Source: Monocercomonoides exilis | Taxonomy: Eukaryota > Preaxostyla > Oxymonadida > Polymastigidae | NCBI GenBank assembly: GCA_001643675.2 | Contig: LSRY02000034.1 | Span: 124,001 to 188,000, forward strand | Reading direction: 5' to 3' | DNA length: 64,000 nucleotides | Shown here: positions 22,741-34,420 of the stretch, piece after piece | How the letters are laid out: each line of letters starts with the position of its first letter | Numbering within the stretch: position 1 is the stretch's first letter | The notes under the pieces: generated by a model | What the model saw: only the letters and a program-made list of their open reading frames with translations | Databases searched by the model: none | Told to the model about the DNA's origin: nothing | Program-made: the position numbers and the translations under genes

Positions 22741-24134
22741 TTTTATTGTTGATTCACCTACGCTCGCTTCTCTTTCAACTGTTTCGTTATCTTTCTCTTC
22801 TGAATAATGTAAAATTAATGTATTTTACTCATTTCCACACTCATCATTAAAAAACTTCTTATTCCAAAAATATCATCTCCAATTCCCTTCCCAATCCCTT
22901 CATCCTGGGCACTTTCCATATGAATTCGCTCTCCCAACTCCATAGCCACCCTGCACAACGAGATATCCCGCTTTCATTCATTTTCATTCTTTTCCACCTC
23001 CTGCCCTGAAAGAAACACAAAAACAATCAACAGATAAATATTCATATAAAGAAAAATAAATAAAGACCAAACTGCGCTTCGACTGTTTTTTGCCAAACAG
23101 CCTCATTTCCACAGCCATCATCATTCAAAATAAATCAATCTCTTCATTTCTGTCTCAGAATGGAATACAGCATGGAATGCATCTCCACAAAATACATAGT
23201 GTATCTTACAGAAGGGTCATCTCAGCCCGTACACATTGTGATGCCTGTCCAGAGGTGTTTTTTTTGTTTTTGGCATGATCATCTCCTTTAATAATATTCT
23301 CAACCATCCAAAGAAGAATAACTCGTTTATTTCATCAACACCAGGCACATGAGGGATAAGGCGCATACAAGTGATGGAAGAGGATTATTTGTGAGAGAAG
23401 GTGGGAGTTGAGTGTTTTTTGGAATGTTAATATTTCGAGAGGGGTTTTTGAATGAAAGAAATTCTGAGACAAAGGGATGGGGAAGGGCATGTGGAGATTT
23501 GGAGAAAAATATGCAGCAAATATACAGAGAGAAAGTTGGTGATAATGAAAGAGGGCTTGTTGTTGATTGGAGAAATGGATTTTGATGAGAAGAAAAAGAG
23601 GGTAAAAGCTAGAAGAAGAGGACAATTTTGAAGTGTTCAAATGAAAGAGGGGTTTTTTTTGAGAGGAAAAGATTTTTTGGAAGAAAATAAGAAAGATGAA
23701 GAAAGGAACTGATTGATATTTTCTAATGATTTTGTGAGCTGAATGGAAGAGGAAAAATGGAAAGGATAAGAAAAAGAGAGATATTATCATTTTCTATTTT
23801 TTGAAGAGAAAGGAGAGGATATTACAAAAAGAAAGTCAATGAACCAAGGACGTAATTTTTCATCAATTAATTTCAGTCAGACTGAAACAAATATTACGAT
23901 TACGATTGTCTTGCTATATATGAAATCAACTTATTGAATAAAATATTTGGTCCAATAAACGACTTCACACAAAATTTTCTCTACAAAATAATTATTATTC
24001 AGCAGATTTAACATATATGTGTCTCTTCGTCATCATCACTTTCTTAGCCTTCTTCGCTTTCTTCTGCTTCTAAGGCATTTCCTCTCATTTTTTCATTGCA
24101 TCAGTTAATAGACTATCAAATGCTTGAAAGCTGT
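22741..24134. other. No supported gene
   Basis: The plus strand is purine-rich from 23350 to 23830. The long minus-strand open frame there (23335-23790) is Phe/Ser/Leu-rich, low-complexity and without motif, so I do not call it. No RNA gene is seen. Confidence 0.4.
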
Positions 24135-25355
24135 TCAATTAGCAGATTGATTACACAATCCAAAAATCAATTCATTCAATTTTCCTGCTCTTATCAGTAT
24201 TTTCATCGCCATCAATGCATACTGCAGCTTCGCTGTTTGTGCATTTGAACTGTTTTTTCTTCCCCAGAGGAGCATTCCGCTCTGCTTCAGCACTTGGTAC
24301 GGCTTCCGCGCTCCGGCTGTGCTGAACAGGGTGAATGAGGTGAATGGGCATATCACGAGAAATGGTGGTGGAAGAGGGAAGGAGCTTCAAGGCACATTGC
24401 GTTCATCAGCTCGCTTTATGACACCGCCAAGAAGCGAAGAGAGAGAAGGTCAAGTTCAAATGGAAGAGGCAAAGATGGCGGATTTCAGAAGCAAAGTGAG
24501 CGCAGAGCAGAGGAAAGGAAGACAGCAGGAAGAGCCAAAGGCGAAGACAAAGAAGAAGGAGAAAGACGAGTTTAGCACGTCACAAATTGATGCATTGGAC
24601 ACAAGGCTTCCACAGGCAATAACAGAAAGGAGGAGGAGGGACAGGGGAAGAGAAGAAGGAGGTGATGAAAATGATGATGAACAGTAGCAAACATTTTACT
24701 CGTTCGGCAGCACACTCTCATCTGCCCAGCTGCACACTCAAAACATCACAGCCTCCTCAACATTTGCTTCTCCTCCTTTTTCTCCCTTGCCGCCACACAA
24801 TTGTCTGCCCCTTCTGTTCTTGTTGGCACTCCTCCAAAGCCACTCACTCCTTCATCTCCTGCCACAGACTCCTCTTCACTCACACTAAAGTCCATTTGAG
24901 CATCCAGCCAAATCTCTTCCTCTCACTCTCTTTCATCTATTTCTTCCTTCTCGCTGCCACCGCTTGTGACTGTGCCGATCCCTCGTGCGATTCTCGGGAA
25001 GAGCAGATTGGGCAATGCAGGTGTGTTTGCAAGCAGTAGCGTGTCAGCGACGAGGGATGTGTTTGAGCCACAGAGTATCCTTCTGAACTATGCAGCGTAT
25101 GTGGCCAGCCAGGGGATTCGGGTGGGTGGGGAGAAGGAGGGGAAGGAAGGGAAGAGAGAGAAGAAGGATGAGAAGAGGAGTGCAAATGAGTTTGTGAGCG
25201 ATAAAGATGAAAAGGGATCGTTGTGTCTGACAGATAAATGCATAGATAATGAGAAAAATGAAGAGGAAGAAGAGGAGGAGGAAGAGGAAGAAGATGTATT
25301 TGACAAGGACATTCGAAAGGCTCAGAAAGAAAGGGGATCAAATGAAAAGATTTAA
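24135..25355. pseudogene. Mosaic of coding-like fragments on both strands
   Basis: GC is higher than in the flanks. On the minus strand, 24135-24390 carries helical fragments such as 'KLQYALMAMKILIRAGKLNE' that look like the eroded helical protein family. On the plus strand, 24319-24687 encodes a charged segment ('MADFRSKVSAEQRKG'), and 24966-25355 encodes 'AILGKSRLGNAGVFASSS' followed by a Lys/Glu-rich tail with a poly-Glu run. No start, splice or domain evidence joins them. I treat the stretch as degraded coding DNA of unknown origin. Confidence 0.3.
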
Positions 25356-25589
25356 GAAGAAAAAATGAAGAAAAAGCCTGTTTCGATTCTAACCACACTT
25401 TACACACATATTCCACACGAAATACGAAATCGAAAAAGGATTCAGCAACAAATTATTGAATCGCTATTCACTTTCTCAGTATTTTCATTTTCCGACTCAT
25501 CTCCTTCATTTCTTCTTCTTCTTCTTATTTCCCAGTTCTGTTTCTTCTTCAACCTCCTTCTCATTATCTTCTCCTCCTTATTTTCTTCT

Positions 25590-26534
25590 GTCTCTTCTCG
25601 CTCCTCAAGAACTGCCGGCGCAATCGCTGATGGCTACAGAACCACTTTCTCCATCATCAACCCCCACTTCCACATCGCCTTCTCCCTTGCTTCTTCCTCT
25701 CATAACGTGCCACCATCCCTCGCCCCATCATCTCATTGCCTATCTTCGATATTATACGCATCGACTGCGGTGAAAAAATCTCCATCAACACTATTGCAGA
25801 TAGAAGCAGCGAAGGGACAAACAGATTGAAACCTTCAAGAACGCATTCACATCCACTGCAAAAAAGATATTTGGTCTCCGATTTCGTTCCCATTGAGCTG
25901 AAAGCGAAAGAATCGGTGCCATCAGCTTAACAGAAAGCATCTCCGAAAGCACAACATCATAGGTGCACGCAACACCCCAGTGCATCATTGCAGAAAGCGT
26001 AGCAAGATATCCCCTCATCGTATGTTGAGCTCTTAGCAACGATATTTTGTGATTTGCATTCACTCTACGTTCTTCAGACACAACAATCTGCATCCGCCTT
26101 TCAAAATCGTCCATTAATGCTGCAGACGCGTATGATGCTGACAAGACTGACCCACACGATGGGTCAATCGCAGGCGCTGTTGATGAAGTTGAAGATGGCA
26201 ATGGCTTTTCAGCGTCTGCAACAATTTTCTCTATTCTTCTTCTCCTACTGAATGGTGAAGCCGACAGGCACCCTGATCCAGTTGGAAAAAGATAAAGAAT
26301 GAAAAATGAAGAAGAAGAAGAAGAAGAAGAAGAAGAAGAAGAGCATCTCTCAAAGTTCGAGAATAACTTGAATTTTCTTTTGTTCAATACAAATATTCCG
26401 AAAGATACGAGTGAAGATGTATCCAAAATCTGATTAATCGGAACATTTGGTGAGAAATTTGAGAAAGACTGTGTTTCTGTCATCTCAAAAATTGAAGGAT
26501 CTGCCTCTGTTCCACTCTCCCCCTGCATTTTCAT
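25590..26534 (-). pseudogene. Eroded alpha-helical protein gene, copy 2
   Basis: A minus frame open from 26534 to 25791 encodes 'ANHKISLLRAQHTMRGYLAT', 'VVLSEMLSVKLMAPIL' and 'RRPNIFFAVDVNAFLK', collinear with 11.3-11.9 kb and 31.8-32.3 kb. The frame then breaks and continues as 'SMRIISKIGNEMMGRGM', matching 'EVMGRGVAVCEVGKIEEKG' of copy 1. A (GAA)n tract reads as poly-Ser near its N-terminus. The N-terminal part (before 'PSSTSSTAPAID') has no counterpart I can see in the other copies. Function unknown. Confidence 0.4.
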
Positions 26535-26622
26535 AGGCCTATCTTTTTGTCATATGCAGCTAATTGAATAACATATTATATTTCTATCATGTCAATCGTA
26601 AAAATATGCTTTTTCCTTTTTC

Positions 26623-26623
<1 letters not shown>

Positions 26624-26654
<31 letters not shown>

Positions 26655-26696
26655 TTCCTCTTCCTCTTCCTCTTCCTCTTCCTCTTCCTCTTCCTT
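26624..26696. repeat. Microsatellite (TCTTCC)n
   Basis: Tandem TCTTCC/CTTCTT hexamers on the plus strand, immediately before a coding-like segment. Confidence 0.8.
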
Positions 26697-26928
26697 CATT
26701 TGCCTCTTCAATCATATTGAACCTGCTGATATTTACATCAAGAAAACATTCGCCTGGGGAAATTTGTTGGTTTCTGTATTCCAAGATGACGCTGCTCATG
26801 GAACTGTAGGAACTTTAAAAGGATTCGAAGGAGAAGGTGTTTGTTTGGGAGTTTACGTGGATTACGCTGAGGTTGGAAAAATTGATCCTGGTGATGAAGG
26901 TGTGCTTGAGGAAGAGAGAGCTGACTGA
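26695..26928 (+). pseudogene. Orphan coding-like segment
   Basis: One plus frame is open for 77 codons from TTC 26695 to TGA 26926-26928, with balanced, non-repetitive composition ('TFAWGNLLVSVFQDDAAHG', 'GVYVDYAEVGKIDPGDEG'). It has no ATG at its start, and the stretch before it is a microsatellite. This suggests an exon fragment or the tail of a lost gene. I do not recognise the family. Confidence 0.35.
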
Positions 26929-26929
26929 G

Positions 26930-27685
26930 AGGAGAAGAAAGAAAAGAAAATGAGCGAAATGAATTCTCAGAATAAGCTTCACAAGTTCTTTTTTTCATAT
27001 AAGAAGCGAAAAACAGTGTAATGAAAGATTCTCAAGGAAAACATTGGAGATAAAAGAAGTCAAAATTGACAACATTTATAAATGGGAGATTTAGATGAAG
27101 TGGAGCAGAAACGGAAAAAAGATGGGCAACGGATGGAGAAGATAGTTAGAAAATCATTTCATAAGAATAATTAGGAAAGAAAAGAAGATATTGACTCTGT
27201 TGTGATCGTCTGTTATTGTTTCCCCTCCATCAAGTTCATTGTTTAATTATTATACCGTTGAACTGAACGGCTGGAACAGGAACTTGGAGATGATGTTTCA
27301 GCTCAATAAAAACAAAACTCATTGCATATAATTTGGAAAAATGAAATTTTGAACATTAATATCCATCAACATTGTTCAATAAATATAATTTTTCTTAATA
27401 AGTTTCGTTTTGCAAGTTGTGAAACTTGTAATTTTCTTTTTAAAGTTTGAATTTTCTATTTTCATATTTTTTTTAAGGAAACTTGATCATTAAAATTATT
27501 TTCTCTAAAAGTCGAAAAAAGGAATGTTTTTTTGTTTTTATAAATTTAACAAATATAAATCACAGTTTCAAACGCTACGTACTTTCAAAATAAACCAAAA
27601 TTGATTCATTGATCAACAAATACCACAATTCATTTTATTTTTTCGATTTTTGATCTTTTTTTATGATATCAAATAAAATCACCCA

Positions 27686-27749
<64 letters not shown>

Positions 27750-29340
27750 TTTTGAGCCAGGAAAAGGTTTTTGGGCAAGATGCTACTTTAAGGGTACCCG
27801 ATTTTTTCGTTAAATCCATGAATAAATAGCTAAAAAATGCAATGGAGAGATATTATAAGTATATTAGGTTTAAAATAATCAATTGATCAAAACTGAAAAT
27901 GATTGAATGCTTTTTTATTCAAATCTTAAGTTTTCCGAGACTTTTTTCAAACTTCATTAAAATACTTAAATTGAGTTATTATCAACCCAAACAATTGAAA
28001 ATATCAATAATATTCAAATTTATAAACCTAAAAATGTCTTTTTATTGTTATTTAATTAACTTTTCAAAAAAGTTATTCAAAATTTCAATTAGGGATCAGT
28101 TGTTTTTGAGAACGAAAACCCTAAAAAAGTTCGATGATTAATAAAACATATTGTCAACACCAAAGAGTGTTGATGAAAGTTCAATTGGAAACATTTAGCC
28201 TTTTCATAAAGCTTATTTATAATTTTTTAGGTACCCTTAAAGTAGCCCTTTGCCGGTTTTTGAAAAGAGAAACGAGCTTATGATTTGAGTTATAAATTTT
28301 TTTAAAAAATCACATTATTGCAAATTCTCCGATGAAAAAACAAATACATCAAAAAAAAAAAAAAAATCTTTAAAAGACAAAAAAATTATTCATAGCATAG
28401 GTGATTATTTTTGAACCTGTATTTTCTCCATTGAAATTTTCCGTTTTTGAATTTGCTATGAATATTTTTTAATTTACTCTGTGAAGTAAAAACCACTTGG
28501 AAAAAAAATATTTCATGAAAGATTTCTCGAACATCGTTATCTCGAACAATTGTTTTTTATTTTTCTTTTGAATAATAAATAACTTTCCAAAAAATAAAGC
28601 CTTAAAAGAATCAACACTCCGAAAAAAGTTATGAATTTAAAACAAATTACCCACTTGAAACCGAAAAAAGATAAAAAAAAAGAAATCACAAAATATGCAA
28701 AAAGTTATTCAAAAGGAACATTTTTGTGTTCGAAAATATAATAGTTTCAAACCTCACCAAATTTAAATTGCTGTTTCATGAAACAAAGTGAAAACAGATT
28801 TAATCGCTTCTTTCCGTTAAAAAAAAAAAATATTATTTTGCGATTCTTGAATGAAAATTATTATTATCATTTAACTTTTTATTGAAAAATAATTTTTCAA
28901 AACTTAAATTTTCTTTTTGAAAGTGATATAAAAATTTTTTTTGTTTGGAAAAGACAAAAATTTTGTTCATTATTTTTGTATTTCAAACTCAGAAATTAAT
29001 AATTTGAAAATAATTTTTATATAAAAAGATGTTTTTTCGGTGAATATTGCTATCGCATTAATATTTTCATCCAAATTAATCAAATAATTTTACGAATGAA
29101 TATTGTTTTCCTTTCAATTTAAAATTTCCGGAAAACTGATCTTTCCTGTCTTTCATTTTGAAAAAAGGAATCACTAATAATATTAAAAATATATTTCTCC
29201 AGCTTCAACAACAACTATGAATTATTTTTCCACATAAGGAAGAAATATTATTTTACAAGGTTACCATTAATTCGATAGTTTCAACAAGCCATAGTTTGTG
29301 GAAAGCTGTTGTTCATTTTTTGGGTGTGTTGATCTGTTAG
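26930..29340. other. AT-rich intergenic region with a TIR element and a poly(A) tract
   Basis: Contains A57 at 27689-27745 and the inverted-repeat element 27782-28246. No gene is supported; the 80-codon frame 27899-28141 lies inside the TIR element and is Phe/Lys/Ile-rich with no motif. Confidence 0.5.
27782..28246. mobile_element. MITE-like element with perfect 17-bp terminal inverted repeats
   Basis: GCTACTTTAAGGGTACC (27782-27798) is repeated exactly, inverted, as GGTACCCTTAAAGTAGC (28230-28246). Weaker inverted similarity continues outward (GGCAAGAT on the left against CCTTTGCC on the right), so the ends may lie up to 20 bp further out. The 465-bp interior has no transposase-like frame. 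This fits a non-autonomous DNA transposon; no second full copy is seen, though 32830-33190 shares interior words (CCCG, CGTTAAA, GAATAAATAG). Confidence 0.6.
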
Positions 29341-29367
29341 AAAACTGAAAATAGAACATTATCTGGA

Positions 29368-30702
29368 ATGCTGATCAATCTGATTTATCTCTTGACAGTA
29401 GTTTTCATTCACTCTGAGTATTTATTGACATCGACACCTACAGTTGCCTATGTGAAAGAGAACGGGAATGAAAGAAACAGCGGTCTGGAGATCGGTCAGG
29501 AAAAACGTTGGTTGAGTAGTGCCTATGGTCTGCTTGGAGACGACAGCGCATGTTCCTTAAGAGTTGTTAACGATACAGCCCCACAAATCGCAGAAATGAT
29601 GGAACTGAAAAAGAGCAAAGGAATCACAATTGAAGGATGGAAAAGTGATGGAAGTGGCAATACTGAAGTTGCAATAAACTGCGATGTGCATCCAAATTAC
29701 CATTTATTCACTTGCATAGAAACAATAGTATTTAAATTTTTGAAATTTCATTTCCCAACCACACTTCATTCTCAAGGTGATCAATCAGGAGCTTATTACT
29801 GTTTGATCGAAGCATACAATTCATCGCTGACAATCAGCAATTGCAACTTCAAACGTCCGCAATATGGAAACTCTGAAATAAATGTTGTTCTTGTTTCAGC
29901 ATCGGGAGCTTTTTTGAAAATGGATTCAGTTTCATGCACTGATGAATATATATTTTCTTCGTTCCTGTATAGTCCTTTTCGAATCACAAATACAACAGAA
30001 GTGTTTCTGAACGGAGTGGAGATAAACAAAGCAAATATTCGACATGAATCAGCAATTTTGATTAATGAAGGATATTATACATGTTCAAAGGTTTCTGTTG
30101 AGGGACTAAAATTAAGTGAAGTGAAATCAGAGAAAGGAAAAGTTGCAGGGTTGCATATCACAACACACAAGGAGGAATCCACAGTGGAAATTGGTCGAAC
30201 AAGCAAATGCACATTCAAATCATGTTCAGCACCGGAAGGATTATCAGGAGCGATTTTCTTCAATATGTTCAAGGCAACATCAAATCTTCAGCTTCCAGCA
30301 ACAAATAATTTGGACATTGATAGTTCAAATACAGCTGGCTCAAAACCGACTTCTCTATTCATATTAGCATCAGATGTTGAGGAATTCTGCAAACAAGAAG
30401 ATGCGTTTGAGTTCGCAAACGATTATGGTGAATCAGCAGCTGGATGGATTGTTGGAGCAAAAGAATATGAGTCAGATCCAATCGATATTGTTGAAAAATA
30501 TGTAAAGAAACACAATAATCCAAAAAACGATCCAGCAACGGAGGACAAAAAGAAATCAAATGCTGGAACAGTTGTGGCAATTGTTGTTCCGATAGTGGTC
30601 GTTGTTATTGCAGTTGTCGTTGTTGTGATAGTTATTGTTGTTGTGAAGAAGAAGAAATCAAAAGGCAAAAATGAAAGCAATGAACAAGAAATGAGCAGTT
30701 AA
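29368..30702 (+). CDS. Secreted single-pass surface protein, 444 aa, intronless
   Basis: ATG 29368 starts a signal peptide (residues 1-18, 'MLINLIYLLTVVFIHSEYLL'). The ectodomain (about 20-390) is rich in Ser, Asn and Thr, with scattered Cys and short strand-turn repeats such as 'GITIEG', 'LTISNCNF' and 'LKMDSVSCTDE'. These resemble the beta-helix surface family elsewhere in the window but are shorter. A Lys-rich linker precedes one TM segment made almost only of Val and Ile (about residues 400-427). A short basic/acidic tail 'KKKKSKGKNESNEQEMSS' ends at TAA 30700-30702. The topology is type I membrane protein. There is no pseudokinase tail, unlike the 46.6-kb gene. Host-surface or environmental contact is an inference from topology only. 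Confidence 0.85.
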   Translation: MLINLIYLLTVVFIHSEYLLTSTPTVAYVKENGNERNSGLEIGQEKRWLSSAYGLLGDDSACSLRVVNDTAPQIAEMMELKKSKGITIEGWKSDGSGNTEVAINCDVHPNYHLFTCIETIVFKFLKFHFPTTLHSQGDQSGAYYCLIEAYNSSLTISNCNFKRPQYGNSEINVVLVSASGAFLKMDSVSCTDEYIFSSFLYSPFRITNTTEVFLNGVEINKANIRHESAILINEGYYTCSKVSVEGLKLSEVKSEKGKVAGLHITTHKEESTVEIGRTSKCTFKSCSAPEGLSGAIFFNMFKATSNLQLPATNNLDIDSSNTAGSKPTSLFILASDVEEFCKQEDAFEFANDYGESAAGWIVGAKEYESDPIDIVEKYVKKHNNPKNDPATEDKKKSNAGTVVAIVVPIVVVVIAVVVVVIVIVVVKKKKSKGKNESNEQEMSS

Positions 30703-31160
30703 GGGTCAAAAAACTATTGCATCCAAAATCTTGGGTGAATTCGAAATAATATCCTTTTCTATTATATTTGTATTTCCATGTATATTCATCTCTTGAATTT
30801 TCAATTTTTTTTCTTTTTTTCATTATGTTTTGTTTTTTGGCATTGTTTAACATCAAATCCTTTTTTTTCTCATCGACTTTTTTTATTGAAAATTCATTAC
30901 AGCAATCAAGCTATTGTTTTCGACTGTGAAAAATGAAAGAATCAATTCATATAAATTGAAACCTTCATATCACTATGACAATATAAATTTCTAACTAAAA
31001 AATTTCATGAGAAATTGAAAGACTCTTTTTTGTCCTCCTGAAGAAATTTTCCAAACGACCATTCCTTCAAAGGATCCTTCTCGGAATTCTCTATTCAGTT
31101 GATTCACACCCGTCGAACAATCTCGCTCTTCTTCTGTTTGGACTTCTTTTGCGCAAACAT
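30703..31160. other. AT-rich spacer
   Basis: No gene or RNA seen between the surface-protein stop and the eroded helical copy 3. Confidence 0.4.
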
Positions 31161-32291
31161 CGTCTTTCACTTCTCAATCTCCTCCTTGATTGTTTCTTTC
31201 TTTTCCACTATCGTTTGTTTCTTCCCTCCTAACTGCCCAATCAGTTTGTTCATTTCTTCTCCACCTTTTTCATTATCTTCCGGACAGTTTTGTATATTCT
31301 TCTTCCACGACCTCCGCCACAAGACCCAGAACAGTTCTTTTCCAATCATTAATAAATCACAGACATTATTCCTTCTCTAACGTCTCCTCCTCCTCCTCAG
31401 CTTGTTTTCTTTTTCCACAGCTTTTTGCTTCTCATACATCATTCCATTTGTTCCTTATTCTCTCGATATTCTCTTTTTACTGGTACACAATCTAAATATC
31501 ACAACGCCGTCATCCCCATGCTTGCTGTTCACTTCTCTTCGCTTTTTTGCACAGCTCCCACTGCAAAATCAACGAAGTCAAAGATGGGCTGCCTTCTTTT
31601 AACCAAAAACAACAAAAATGTTGTGGCAAGCTTCATCCCTAAACCACCAGTTTCCACTTGCTATTCGCACTCATAATTCCATATTTAATAGATTAGCACT
31701 TCATCTTCTTTACCTCCCTTCCTCCTTCCTCTGCCTCTCAGCGCTTCTCCAGCACTGCCTGCGCAATCGCTGCTGGAGACAGAATCTCATTCTCCATTTT
31801 TTTTCCCAACACATTCTGTGCCTTCTCCACTATCTCATCCGCTTCACACCACTTTGAACTTTGTCCCATTGCTCCGTCATAAGATTCACCACCATGCGCA
31901 TCGACAGCGGAGATTGAGACATCAGCTGAACTATTGCTGAAGGAATCAGAAATGGATCAAGTTGGTCGTGAATCAAAGAGAGCGCATTCACATCCTCAGC
32001 CACAAAGATCCGAGTACTCCCAGACTTCATGCCAACCTATGCTGCAAGTGACGGAAGAAGTGCCACCAGCGGAACTGAACGTATTTTCGATGGCACCACA
32101 TCGTGAGCATACACAACATATCCCCGCAGCCTCTTTAACTCTCTCAATTCCGATTTCTTGCACTTCGCGAACATCTCAGCCGCATCTCGATGTTGCACAT
32201 AGCTGATGCGACGCAGATGATACAACCAAGACAAATACATCAAAAGCGTCAATTTCATGCGCGTTGAATGAAGATGATGACAACTGCTCAT
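31160..32291 (-). pseudogene. Eroded alpha-helical protein gene, copy 3
   Basis: The minus frame 32291-31830 is interrupted once by TAG (32037-32039) and encodes 'LRELKRLRGYVVYAHDVVPS', 'LPSLAA', 'STRIFVAEDVNALSLIHDQL' and 'SPLSMRMVVNLMTEQWDKV', collinear with copies 1 and 2. Further along, the minus frame 31349-31167 encodes 'MNKLIGQLGGKKQTIVEKKE', another helical charged segment. Nucleotide identity to copy 1 is visible, for example the shared words CAGCACTGCCTGCGCAATCG and CAGCACAGCCAGCGCAATCG. It is broken and without a start, so I call it a pseudogene. Confidence 0.4.
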
Positions 32292-33046
32292 CCCATGCCA
32301 AATTCTCTAAGCTTTTCCTCCTCCGGAATGGCAAAGCAAACCTGACAGCTGCTGCAGATGAAGGGATGGATGAAGAGATGTCTTCAGCGCTGTATCAGGA
32401 ACACTGAAAAAGCATCTTCATTTTAAAAAAAATGTTTATCAGCAGTGAAAGAAAGCCACTTTTAAGTGATGAGAAAACAAAGAGGATGATTTCTTCAGTG
32501 ATGAACTCCAATGGGATGGAATGGATACGCAAGAGATACATAAATGAAAGAAAGCGATCTGCAACATGAATCATTTTTTTAATCAAAAAAAGGAGAAATA
32601 AATACACTTCACTGAATATTTTATTCCATCATCCTTCTACAAAAAGCCAGCATGTCAAAAGCATTTTATTTTCGCAACATCTTTCCTTGCTCAATGTGGA
32701 AAGCTTTTTGAAGAATGTTCATTTTTCATAGCAATGAAATATGAAACTTTTCATGGTAATATATAATTATTTAAATATGCAAAAACAAGTATCTTTTTTG
32801 GGAACTATTTACCAAAAAATGTAACAGGGTCATTTATAAACCCGAACATTTTCATTAACCCGTTTATTTTTTTTTGGTTCGTTAAAACAGAATAAATAGT
32901 TGATAAAAATTAAAATTGAAAATAATTAAATGTTTATTTTACCACTTGATGATAGTACTAGAACTTTTTTGTTTCAATTTTCGTTTTTGATGAAGATCTT
33001 GAGTATTTTTTATTTTTTGTGATCGTTTGTTTTGTCCAATTTGAAC

Positions 33047-33079
<33 letters not shown>

Positions 33080-33809
33080 CATTTCAAGAAATTCTGGCAC
33101 CAAAAAAGAAAAATGTTCTTATAAAAATCTGGCCTTATGCTGAATAGGGTGCACATTTTATCTTGACCTCAAAATTTTATCTCAACCCTGTTTTTTTGAT
33201 ACTTATTTTTGCTTTTTTGATTTGTGAAAAGGCTTAAAACAAAAACAAAATTAATAGACTTCTTGATATTTTTGTTTTTCAGAATTCTGTGGAAAAAAAA
33301 TTTGATATTTTTATGTACCAAAAAATATTCAAATTTTTTTTATTTTGGGACCCAGATCAAAGACTTGCTGGCTGTGAAGCCAATATTTTATAATGAACGT
33401 TTAAAGCCATAGCAACACAATTCCACATTCCTATATTATTATTTTAATATGTTTTTAACTTTTGCAATATAATTTTTAACCTTTTTTTCTCATTTCACTA
33501 TTTTTGCTTTAAACACAATTTTCGGAACAAATATGAATTTGTGTTAATTTTTAAGCACATAAAAAACAAAAACAAAGTGTTATTTATTGTATATTTTTAT
33601 TTAATTTTGAAATGAAAAAGAATTGAACAAGAATTTGAACTGAAAAGCATGAATATATGATTTTTTTGTGTTTCTAATTTCCAAACATATACAAACAAAT
33701 AATCATCTTTTCATGCAAGAATCGTTTTATTTTTATATTGTTTATTTATCATTTCAATAAATTTCAAAACAAATTCATATTTGTCCTTAAAAATCGTGTT
33801 TTTTGAAAA

Positions 33810-34420
33810 TATGTGTGAAATGAGAAAAAGTGTAAAAAAAACAAGTTGAGAAAGTTTAAAACAAGTTTTACTTATAAAAAAGAAACAATGTATTATGCTT
33901 TGAAAGCTTAAAACTTTTGATATAAAATATGGGGGAAAATACGGACTTTCAAGCTTTTTTTGCTCAAGGCATTGAAAAATTGCTTCACACATAACTTTAT
34001 TTCACTTTCTCAGATTTCAAAATAAATTTGATTTTCTTATCTGTTAACAGGCATCGTTGAAATCAAAACATTAAAAATTGTGACATATAACGAATGTCGA
34101 AAAATGTTCCTTCATTTAGAATGTTTTTTGAAATGAAAAAGTGAATGAAAAGTGCATAATTTTTGAATGAAAATGCCTGAAGTGAAATATTCTTCCCCAT
34201 ATTCGCAGGAAAAGCAGCAAGTCAATGATCAAAACAAAAAATTATTATAATCCTCGATCTTTTTGTAAAACAAGAAATATTGAAAAAAAAATATAGAATA
34301 AGGAAATTAAAACATTTCAAACATTTCTGGTTATTTTTTATTTACCACAGGCTTGTGTATAGCTGAAAGTTCAATAAAAAAGAAAAAGGTCAAGATAAAG
34401 AAAAAAGGTCAAGATAAAAT
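33810..34420 (+). repeat. Dispersed repeat, second copy, interrupted by a MITE
   Basis: Matches 21641-21960 on both sides of the insertion. The left half matches up to 'GAAAGCTTAA', and the right half resumes with 'TTCGCAGGAAAAGCAGCAAG' (21765 onward in copy 1). Confidence 0.7.
33931..34198. mobile_element. MITE, filled site with 4-bp ATAT duplication
   Basis: The 268-bp insert begins GGGGGAAAATACGGA and ends TATTCTTCCCC, so the ends are inverted repeats of about 12-15 bp. It is flanked by ATAT on both sides (33927-33930 and 34199-34202), while the unoccupied copy of the host repeat has a single ATAT at 21761-21764. The duplication may equally be read as TA with ends starting T/A. No coding capacity. 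A related copy in the opposite orientation lies at 55534-55800. Confidence 0.75.

Noticed and set aside
23335-23790. 151-codon minus-strand frame
   Set aside because: Purine-rich plus strand gives a Phe/Ser/Leu/His-rich translation without motif; no splice or homology support.
27689-27745. Poly(A) tract as the tail of a processed retrocopy
   Set aside because: No intronless gene copy or target duplication precedes the tract; it borders a TIR element instead.
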